In this document: one piece after another, positions 1 through 6,874 of the stretch | Layout: each line of letters begins with the position of its first letter | Position numbering within the stretch: position 1 is the stretch's first letter | NCBI GenBank assembly: GCA_016716265.1 | Contig: JADJWQ010000006.1 | Coordinates: forward strand, 2,941,501-3,005,500 | DNA length: 64,000 nt | Source: Planctomycetota bacterium | GTDB lineage: Bacteria; Planctomycetota; UBA1135; UBA2386 | Direction: 5' to 3' | Translations under genes and position numbers: made by a program | Notes under the pieces: generated by a model | The model's input: the letters and a program-made list of their open reading frames with translations, nothing else | What the model was told of the DNA's origin: nothing | Database searches by the model: none

Positions 1-271
1 CGACGACGATCTCGACACGACCGGGGATCGGCGTGCGGTACTCGCGGCGGGCCGCCGGCAGCATCTCGAAGTGGCCCGGCACACGCATCGTCGACGCGAC
101 GCGCCGGCGCTCGACGGCGACGAAGTCGATGCCGAGGTTGCGCCGGACGGCAGCCGGAACGGCGATGCGGTTCGACGGCGACGGCACCTCGCTGTGCGGT
201 CGGATCGCGGAGGGTTCGGCGTCGCAGGCGGCGAGCAGGCCGAGGGCCAGCGGGAGGATCGGTGCCTTCAT
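1..271 (-). CDS. RND efflux periplasmic adaptor (CusB/HlyD type), N-terminal part only
   Basis: The gene runs off the left edge, so only about 90 N-terminal residues are visible. The start MKAPILPLALGLLAAC looks like a lipoprotein signal with a lipobox Cys at residue 16. The following stretch (IAVPAAVRRNLGIDF, then VPGHFEMLPAARRE and TPIPGRVEIVV) has the form of the first strands of CusB-like membrane-fusion proteins of heavy-metal RND pumps. Its ATG overlaps the stop of the upstream TolC-type gene by 4 nt (ATGA), so the two are probably translationally coupled. The RND pump itself would lie beyond the window. The family call is by motif and context; the substrate (Cu/Ag or Co/Zn/Cd) cannot be read. 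Confidence 0.75.
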   Translation of the reverse strand, partial: MKAPILPLALGLLAACDAEPSAIRPHSEVPSPSNRIAVPAAVRRNLGIDFVAVERRRVASTMRVPGHFEMLPAARREYRTPIPGRVEIVV

Positions 272-1638
272 CGGGGCGCCTCCGGGGAGTCGTCGGTGTC
301 GAGATCGGGCCAGAACAGCGCGTTGACGGCGGCGACGCTCTCGCTCTCGGCGAGCGCCGCGTCGAGCGTGGTCGTCTTGGCGGCGTTCGCGCGCAGGAGG
401 CTGTCGAGGATCAGCAGGGTGTCGAGCTGGCCGAGCTCGGCGAGTCGGCGGCCGTCGTCGACCTGCTGCTCGGCGAGCGGAACGAGCCGACGCTCGACGA
501 ACGCGCGCTCGCGGCGGGCCACGTCGAGCCGCGTCTCGGCCCGCGCGAGAGCGAGCAGCGCGCGCTCGATGGACGTGCGCACCTCCTCCGCCGCGAGCTC
601 GCGCGCGGCGCGCGCCTCGGCGATCGCACGTGCATTGCGGTTCCAGAACGGCAACGGCAACGAGAAGCCGAGCGTCGCACGCGGCTGCCCCGACTCGTCC
701 TCGTAGCCCGGCAGCAGAGTCAGGTCGGGCCACTGCTCCCGGACGGCCAGCTCGAGCGCGCGCTCGGCGACCTCGTGGCGCGCGACGCTCGGCGCGACGC
801 GCGGTCCATCACCGACGCGGTCGCGCCGCAGCGCGGCGTCGGCGACGCGCTCCGGGATCGCGAGAGCCGGCACGAGCTCGACCGCGGCGGCGGGCGAGAG
901 ACCGAGCAGCTCACGGACCGCGAGCTCGCCGACGGCGACCGCTCCATCGGCCCGGACGGTCTCGGCCTCGCGCGCGAGCCGCTCGAGGGTGAAGACCCGC
1001 GCCGCCGGCCGCGCGATCTCGCCGGCAGTCGCGAGCCGGACCGCGACCTCCTCGAGCTCCGCGAGTCGCGCCAGCAGCTCGCGCACGAGTCCGGCGCGGA
1101 GCACGGCGGCGCTCCAGCGCGCCCACGCAGTATCGAGCTCGGCGAGCACCGTCGCCTCGGCGGCGCGGGCCTCGACCAGCGCGGCGGAGTGCTCGCTGCC
1201 GGCGAGCGCGCGCTCCAGACCGGGGCGGCCGGTGATCGGCACGGTGAGCGACAGCGCGCCGGCGACGATCCAACGGTGGTCGACGCTCTCCAGGATGCGC
1301 GCGAGATCGAACGTCAGCGCCGGGTCGTCCCACCGGCCCGCCTCCCGGGCGCCGGCTTCGGCCACGCCGGCCCGCCGCCGCGCGAGCCGCAGGTCGGGAT
1401 GGAAGACGAGCGCGACGAGGCGCGCTTCGTCGAGAGTCAGGCCGTCGCGCAAGTCGAACACCGGCACGCGCGGCGAGCGGGCGCGCAGGCTGTCCGCAAA
1501 TGAGGCGACGTCGTCCGGCTGTCGCGCGGCGAAAGCGCGAACGTGCGCCGCGACGTCCACTGGCGCGGGCGCATAGGTCTGACAGCCCGCGGCGGCGAGC
1601 ACTGCAGCGAGCGCCGCGGTCGGAGCGGAGCTATGCAT
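268..1638 (-). CDS. TolC-family outer membrane efflux protein
   Basis: The 456-residue product begins with a signal peptide ending in a lipobox-like segment (LAAAGC, Cys at residue 19). It then has the two long Ala/Glu/Arg-rich coiled-coil regions of outer-membrane efflux proteins, with DGLTLDEARLVALVFHPDL near residue 65 and PLPFWNRNARAIAEARAA in the second half. PLPFWNRN is typical of CusC/CzcC-type metal efflux channels. It lies between a small His/Cys-rich exported protein and a CusB-like adaptor on the same strand, so it is probably the outer-membrane channel of a tripartite cation exporter. A -10-like TACCGT lies 8 nt before the ATG (1647-1652). Confidence 0.85.
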   Translation of the reverse strand: MHSSAPTAALAAVLAAAGCQTYAPAPVDVAAHVRAFAARQPDDVASFADSLRARSPRVPVFDLRDGLTLDEARLVALVFHPDLRLARRRAGVAEAGAREAGRWDDPALTFDLARILESVDHRWIVAGALSLTVPITGRPGLERALAGSEHSAALVEARAAEATVLAELDTAWARWSAAVLRAGLVRELLARLAELEEVAVRLATAGEIARPAARVFTLERLAREAETVRADGAVAVGELAVRELLGLSPAAAVELVPALAIPERVADAALRRDRVGDGPRVAPSVARHEVAERALELAVREQWPDLTLLPGYEDESGQPRATLGFSLPLPFWNRNARAIAEARAARELAAEEVRTSIERALLALARAETRLDVARRERAFVERRLVPLAEQQVDDGRRLAELGQLDTLLILDSLLRANAAKTTTLDAALAESESVAAVNALFWPDLDTDDSPEAPR

Positions 1639-1737
1639 CGGCGGACACGGTAGGGCTGCGAGGTGACGGGAACGCGGCGCGGTACGAGCGCCGGCTCCGC
1701 GGACGGATCCATGCGGACGCGGGAGCCGCCCGCTGCG

Positions 1738-2178
1738 TCAGAGCAGCAGGACCGTCGTCGCCTTGTGGAGGATCGCAGCCGGCGGGCGTGGTGGGCCGGT
1801 CGACGGCAGGCTGGACGGGCCGGGTGTCGGGGCCGGGAGGACCGCGTCGAGCGGGACCGGCGCCGCGATGGCCACCGCGGCACTGCCTTCCGGGCCCGGC
1901 TCGGGCACCGGACCGACCCCGAACGGCAGCAGCCAGTCGTGGCACTCGTCTCCGCCGAGCTCGCAGCCGGGCTCGCGGCCGTCGTCGGGTCCGCTGCCCG
2001 CTCCGTGACCGCGGTGCCCTGGCTCGTGCGCGAACTCCACCACCGCCTGGTGATCCGCACACACGCAGACCACCATCAAGCGCGGCAGGCCGAGCGCCAG
2101 CACCAGGACCGCCAGCCACGCGAGCCTGGGGATCCGCGCGGCAGGGCGGCTCGAGCTGCGGCTTCGGGCGGAGGTCAT
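1738..2178 (-). CDS. Small exported His/Cys-rich protein upstream of efflux genes
   Basis: The 146-residue product has one hydrophobic N-terminal segment (about residues 17-40, rich in Leu/Val/Ala), a signal peptide or membrane anchor. After it come clustered Cys, His and Asp residues (CVCADHQ, FAHEPGHRGHG, CELGGDECHDW). The second half is Pro-rich, and the protein ends in a short hydrophobic tail. I know no named family that fits. Placement about 100 nt upstream of a metal-type TolC gene, with potential soft-metal ligands, suggests a periplasmic metal-binding accessory protein, as small Cys/His-rich proteins near czc/cus loci often are. This role is inference. Codon use matches the neighbours and the gene is in an operon-like position, so I take it as real. 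Confidence 0.55.
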   Translation of the reverse strand: MTSARSRSSSRPAARIPRLAWLAVLVLALGLPRLMVVCVCADHQAVVEFAHEPGHRGHGAGSGPDDGREPGCELGGDECHDWLLPFGVGPVPEPGPEGSAAVAIAAPVPLDAVLPAPTPGPSSLPSTGPPRPPAAILHKATTVLLL

Positions 2179-2328
2179 GTCGCTGGATCGGCCGGGACCG
2201 CCGACCAGTCCGAGAGGGTCATTGCGGCTGCCGTGGATGTCAACTGGGATCGGCGCGCAGCGGGCGGTCCGTGAGCGCGCGCCTGCGGCTCCGGAAGGGC
2301 CACGCCGTACGAACGAAGCGCGACCGCG

Positions 2329-5304
2329 TCACCCGCCCGCACGGGCGGCCATCTGCTTCGAAGCCGACTCGAACACGGCCCACCATTCGTCGATCTCGGG
2401 CACCTCGCGGCGCAGCGCTCCGAGGAAGGCGAGCGCCTCGCCGGTCCGTCCGGCACGGTCGAGCGCGACACCCAGCGCGTAGCCGTGGCGCATGTCGAGC
2501 CGCCCGCCGGACGCGGGGATCGGCAGCAGCATGTCGATCGCGCCGGCCGCATCGCCGCGCAGCAACCGCAGGAGACCGAGCTCCTGCATGACCGAACCGA
2601 CGCTGCCGTAGCGATCGAGCAGCCCGCGCAACGTGCGCTCGGCGTCGTCGAACCGGCCCTGCTGCCGCAGCATCTGCGCGTGCTCGAGCTGGGCCTGCGG
2701 CGCATCGGGATTCGCCTGCGCCGCCGCTTCGACGACCGCGACGCGACGATCGGAGAACAGCAGGTTCTCGCGCACGTCCTGGTTGTCGGGCGTCAGCTGG
2801 AGCGCGCGCAGGTAATGGATCTCGGCCTGCAGCGAGTTCTTCGCGAGTGGGTACCAGAAGTCGATCTGACCGCGGAACAGGAGCCGCGCCGACGCTTCGT
2901 AGGCCGGCAGTCGCGCGCGCAGCTCGCTCGGATCCGCACCCGCGGGCGGCGCGGCGAGGATCGTGTCGAGCGGGCTGCGCAGCCGCAGCAGCTCCTCGAC
3001 GATCGGCCGCTCGTCGTCGGGGAACTCGGCGCTGAACTCGATCCGCGGGCGGTCGTCGGTGTTGAGCACCGCACCCTGCAGATACCGCCGCAGATCGGCA
3101 TCTCCGAGCACGAAGCGCGTCAGCATGACGGCCGGGTCCGCGAGGTTCGAATCGGCCAGGTCGGTCGCCACCGCCGGCAGAGCCATGCGCTGCGCCCACA
3201 CGTCCGGATCGATCCGCAGCGGTCGCCGGGAGCCGAGCAGGCAGTAGTGCTCGGGGTTCGAATACCAGAGCGAGCAATGCGGGAACACCTCGACGAGGCT
3301 CGCGCACAGCATGCGCCACACATCCCGCGGCATCCGGTTCTGCGTCAGCCACGCGCAGATCACGCCGTCGTCGGTCAGCCGCTCGAGGCACAGGCGATAG
3401 AAGTCGGCCGTGTACAGGTTCGACGAGAAGCGCGGATGGATCGCGTTGAACGAGATGACGTCGTAGCGGCGCTCGGTGGCCAGCAGGTAGTTGCGGCCGT
3501 CACCCTCGATGAAGTGCAGCCGCTCGTCGCCGAGGATGCCGTGGTTGACGTGCTCGAAATACGGCGCCGTTCGCCGCTCGGCGCGGAGCAGCTCCACCAC
3601 GTCGACGCGCTCGAGCGGGTGCTGGCACACGCCGTAGGCGGTCGAACCCATGCCGAAGCCGACGATGAGCGCGGTCCTCGGGTCCGGGTGCGCGAGCACG
3701 GCCAGGTGCGACAGCATGCGGTGCACCTGCATGTCGAGGTAGTTGTCCGCCGCGGTCGTGACGCCGTTGATGTTCAACAGCTTCGAGCCACGCGCGGTCT
3801 CGATGATCGCCAGTGACGCGGCGACACCCTCGTCCGAGTAGACGAGCTCGTGCGGATCCTCGGGGCGCTGGAAGTAGTAGAGATTCCGCGCCATCGGCTC
3901 GCCGTGGTAGAGCGCATTGGCGATCAGCAGCACGATCGCCGCCGGCACGCCGGCTGCGACGACGGGCGGCAGCAACGGCCCGCGCGCCCGCGCCGCGGCG
4001 ATCAGCACCGCGCCGATCAAAGCGTACAGCGACGCCATCGCGAGGACCGCGTCCTTCAATCCGAGCCACGGGATCAGGACGAAGCCGGCCATGGTCGAAC
4101 CGGCGATCGCGCCCACCGTGTTGATCGCGTAGAGCGTGCCGACACCGCGCCCGACCTGCCCCTTCGCCTGCACCCAGATCCGGCTCGCGATCGGGAACGA
4201 CGCCCCCATCAGCAGCGTCGGCAGCAGCATGACGAAGAACGACGCGAACAGCTTGCTCGCGACCCGTCCGAGCTTCGACGTGACGGCGACGGCGCTCTCG
4301 AACGACTGCTGCGCGGCATACAGCCCGTCGAACAGCGGGATGCTCGCCGCCGCACCGATCGCCACCCCGACCTGCAGGATTCCGAGCGCGAGCAGCGGGC
4401 GCCGGATGCGGCTCTCGACCTGCGCGATCACGAGGCTGCCGAGGCCGATGCCGCACAGGAACGCCGACAGCATCGACGTGAATGCCCAGGTGTCGACCGA
4501 CACGAAGTACATCAGGCTGCGGGTCCACAGCACCTCGAGCGCGAGCGCCGCGAAGCCGCAGAGCGCGTACAGCCCGAGCGCGAGACGCGCGCGGCCCGCC
4601 GCCGCGCCGTCCACGGGCTGCTCGGCATCCGCGTCCGGCGCCCGCGGCGGGGTAACGGCTGTCGGCTCCGGCCGTCGCGCCAGCCACAGTGCGAGGACCG
4701 CCACCGCGAAGTTGAGCGCGGCGGCGAGGTACAGCGACGCGGACAATCCGAGGTGCTCGAGCAGCACGAAGCCGGCCGTCGCACAGCCGAGCACCGCCCC
4801 GAGCGTGTTGATCGCGTAGAGCATCCCGATCTCGCGCGCCGAGTGCTCGGGCGACGTGACGAGATGGCGGCTGAGTGCGGGCAGCGTGCCCCCCATCAGC
4901 GTCGCCGGTACGATCAGGATGGCGACCACCAGGGCGAATCGCAGCCCGAGCTGGCCGGCGAACGACGCCTCGACCAGCGGCCAGGCCGACACGTAGATGC
5001 CCTCCGCCGCGTCGATCAGCGCCGGCAGCAGCAGGACGTAGATCCCGATCGCGAGCTCCAGCACGCCGTAGATCCGCAGCCCGTTGGCGCGCGGCCGGTC
5101 GGCGACCCGACCGAACAGCCACGCACCGAGTGCGAGGCCACCCATGAACACGCCGAGCACGGTCGAGACCGCGTAGATCGTCGTGCCGAGAAGCTGCGTG
5201 AACCACCGCGACCAGACCACCTCGTAGACGAGGCCGCTCGCGCCGGACACGAGGAACAACGCGAGCACCGCGAGGGCGCGGACGGAGCGCGGACGATCGG
5301 ACAT
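2329..5304 (-). CDS. Polytopic membrane protein fused to spermidine-synthase-like and TPR domains
   Basis: The 991-residue protein starts MSDRPRSVRALAVLALFL; upstream in-frame Met codons would add an Arg-rich non-membrane tail, so I reject them. Residues about 10-470 contain a dozen or more hydrophobic helices in two repeated halves (SGLVYEVVWSRWF and LALEVLWTRSLMYF recur), typical of fused MFS/spermidine-synthase proteins. A SAM-binding methyltransferase fold follows, with ALIVGFGMGSTA and VDVVEL. The usual catalytic D-(S/A)-x-D-P of aminopropyltransferases is replaced by SFNAIHPRFSS, so spermidine synthesis is doubtful. The C-terminal 250 residues carry TPR-like helices (PDNQDVRENLL; RFDDAERTLRGLL). 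Its role is unknown; it may be a membrane transporter or sensor with a SAM-binding module. Confidence 0.8.
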   Translation of the reverse strand: MSDRPRSVRALAVLALFLVSGASGLVYEVVWSRWFTQLLGTTIYAVSTVLGVFMGGLALGAWLFGRVADRPRANGLRIYGVLELAIGIYVLLLPALIDAAEGIYVSAWPLVEASFAGQLGLRFALVVAILIVPATLMGGTLPALSRHLVTSPEHSAREIGMLYAINTLGAVLGCATAGFVLLEHLGLSASLYLAAALNFAVAVLALWLARRPEPTAVTPPRAPDADAEQPVDGAAAGRARLALGLYALCGFAALALEVLWTRSLMYFVSVDTWAFTSMLSAFLCGIGLGSLVIAQVESRIRRPLLALGILQVGVAIGAAASIPLFDGLYAAQQSFESAVAVTSKLGRVASKLFASFFVMLLPTLLMGASFPIASRIWVQAKGQVGRGVGTLYAINTVGAIAGSTMAGFVLIPWLGLKDAVLAMASLYALIGAVLIAAARARGPLLPPVVAAGVPAAIVLLIANALYHGEPMARNLYYFQRPEDPHELVYSDEGVAASLAIIETARGSKLLNINGVTTAADNYLDMQVHRMLSHLAVLAHPDPRTALIVGFGMGSTAYGVCQHPLERVDVVELLRAERRTAPYFEHVNHGILGDERLHFIEGDGRNYLLATERRYDVISFNAIHPRFSSNLYTADFYRLCLERLTDDGVICAWLTQNRMPRDVWRMLCASLVEVFPHCSLWYSNPEHYCLLGSRRPLRIDPDVWAQRMALPAVATDLADSNLADPAVMLTRFVLGDADLRRYLQGAVLNTDDRPRIEFSAEFPDDERPIVEELLRLRSPLDTILAAPPAGADPSELRARLPAYEASARLLFRGQIDFWYPLAKNSLQAEIHYLRALQLTPDNQDVRENLLFSDRRVAVVEAAAQANPDAPQAQLEHAQMLRQQGRFDDAERTLRGLLDRYGSVGSVMQELGLLRLLRGDAAGAIDMLLPIPASGGRLDMRHGYALGVALDRAGRTGEALAFLGALRREVPEIDEWWAVFESASKQMAARAGG

Positions 5305-5796
5305 CCAGTGGGCCTGGGGCAGGGAGGAGCGCGGGCGGACCGATCGAACGGCGATCCCCGCCGGCATGCAAGCGCCGCGCGGGTCGCAGGGCGCGCGCCG
5401 CGAAGATCGTGTCCGGTGGAGACTCGGCGCAGCCCGACGGTGCCGCTCGCAGCCGCGCCCGACCTCACCACCGATCCGGCACTCGCGCCGACCGCGGGCA
5501 GCACCACCACCGGGCACCCCGGACACCCGAGGGGCGGTCCGCGGCGAGCGCACCCGCCCGACCTCGGGCGTCGCGACGCGGAGTGCCCCGGCGGTCCGCG
5601 CAGCGTCCGGCTCCAACTGCGGAATCCGCCCGCTGGCCTGCCTCGCGATGCTCGGACGGTCGCCACGGGCGGCCCTCGCGCGCCTGCGGTCGGCGGTCCG
5701 GCAGCAGCGCCGACCGCACTCGCCCGGCCTGGCCGAGCGGGCCGAGCGGGCCGCCGTCGCGGACCCGACGGTCTCGGGTTGCAGACCGCGACGGAC
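5305..5796. other. Non-coding gap with GC-rich sequence
   Basis: About 490 nt separate the EndoU-type gene from the membrane/spermidine-synthase-like gene on the same strand. Reading frames here are open only because of high GC and show no recognisable protein. I looked in particular for a small immunity gene beside the nuclease and found none. Near 5723-5760 there are short reiterated runs of GAGCGGGCC type, which I could not assign. Confidence 0.5.
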
Positions 5797-6657
5797 TCAG
5801 GGGTCGAAGCTGCCCTGATACTCCGGGAACGCCGTCGTCACCCCGCTCGCCGAGCCCGGATCGCCCAGCCCACCGATCCTCAGCGGCTTCAGCGCGCCGG
5901 CTGCGTCGCGCACCAGGGTCTTGCCCGCCCAGTTGACCAGCCCGCGATTCTCGCGCACGGCCTGCCCCGCACCGGGGCCCTTCGCGATCCTGAAGCGCGC
6001 CGCGCTGGTGACGATGTCCCGAATGGCCGCCTCGCCCCACGCGTCGGGGAAGAAGGTGCTGGCCTTGGCCTTCGCCCATACTCTGACGTTGGCCTTGAAG
6101 ATGCCCAGCGTGGGTTCGGTGCGGGTGACGACAATGGTGATCTGCTGCCTCCCCTTGCGGCTGGAGTGGTTGCCGGCATTGAACTTGCCACGCCAATGGA
6201 GGCCAGTGTGCGTCTGGTTGCCTCCGTCGCCCGAGTCATTGCCGAAGAAGACGTGGTCCCAGGCCTCCTTCTTGATCGTGGGGTTGGCGACCCTGTATCG
6301 GTAGACACCTTGTATCGGTGGACATCTTGTATCGGTAGACGCCTTGTATCGGTACACCAGATCGCCGTCGTTGAACAGGCTGACCAGACGTAACGGCTCG
6401 ACGTAGCGGCGCTCGATCCCGGCCAGGTTGCGCGCGCAGTGCTCTGCCGCGGCCGCGCACCCCGTGATGACCTCGTACTCGCGGGGCGCCTTGGCCAGCT
6501 CCTCCGCGTAGCGCGTGGCCTGGCGCGACGTCCTCGGTCCGGTCCAGCCAGGGTAGCGCAACGGCAGACAGGCCTCGAACTCGTGCACGACGGCCTTGCC
6601 GCTGTCGAAGCTGGCGCCCCGGGCGAGGGCGGTGGTCATGAACCGTTCGAAGCTCAT
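5797..6657 (-). CDS. EndoU-type nuclease-domain protein (putative toxin), repeat-containing frame
   Basis: The 286-residue reading is from ATG at 6657 (MSFERFMTTALARG). A TTG at 6726 in the same frame would add 23 residues without a better signal. The C-terminal half resembles the bacterial EndoU domain found in contact-dependent and polymorphic toxins: WDHVFFGN (His135), THTGLHW (His150, His154), KANVRVWAKAKASTFFPDAW, and the closing VTTAFPEYQG, like the family's G-x-I-T-A-Y-P end. EndoU enzymes cleave RNA using two His and a Lys; candidate residues are present. The N-terminal 95 residues are unrecognised, and no signal peptide or trafficking domain is seen. Residues about 99-121 come from 17-bp tandem repeats. 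No immunity gene is adjacent, so the role may be toxin, RNA processing or a remnant. Confidence 0.65.
   Translation of the reverse strand: MSFERFMTTALARGASFDSGKAVVHEFEACLPLRYPGWTGPRTSRQATRYAEELAKAPREYEVITGCAAAAEHCARNLAGIERRYVEPLRLVSLFNDGDLVYRYKASTDTRCPPIQGVYRYRVANPTIKKEAWDHVFFGNDSGDGGNQTHTGLHWRGKFNAGNHSSRKGRQQITIVVTRTEPTLGIFKANVRVWAKAKASTFFPDAWGEAAIRDIVTSAARFRIAKGPGAGQAVRENRGLVNWAGKTLVRDAAGALKPLRIGGLGDPGSASGVTTAFPEYQGSFDP
6294..6361. repeat. Four-copy 17-bp tandem repeat inside the EndoU-type gene
   Basis: Units begin at 6294, 6311, 6328 and 6345, each starting TGTATCGGT. The first three read TGTATCGGTAGACACCT, TGTATCGGTGGACATCT and TGTATCGGTAGACGCCT; the fourth diverges after TGTATCGGTA. 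The unit is not a multiple of three. Going from one copy to four adds 51 nt and keeps the frame (LVYRY...VYRYRVANP), whereas gain or loss of one copy would shift the C-terminal nuclease half out of frame. Confidence 0.95.
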
Positions 6658-6874
6658 CGGTGGGCAGAGTCGACGCGCTGCCGCCGACGCGCTGCCGACG
6701 GCGCGGTGGGGCGCGAGCTTCCGCAACGTTCACTGGGCTGTCCACGCCTGGCGGTCGGGTCGGACCGACGACAACCGAACGATGGCGGCGGAGATCCGGT
6801 AACGGGCGACTTCCAGGGAGCTATGATGAGCCAGCCTCTCTCGCGCGCACCGTCCCGGAGCGCGAGACCCCTCG

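Noticed and set aside
3100..3115. TTCGAATC resembling a tRNA T-loop
   Set aside because: It lies inside the coding sequence of the membrane/spermidine-synthase-like gene and no cloverleaf can be drawn around it. No tRNA or rRNA gene was found in the window.
6294..6361. Short CRISPR array
   Set aside because: The four 17-bp units are directly adjacent with no spacers and lie in a coding frame.
3850..6393. Plus-strand frame of 847 codons opposite the spermidine-synthase-like gene
   Set aside because: Its composition is Arg/Asp/His/Gln-rich without structure. The minus-strand gene has clear membrane helices and SAM motifs.
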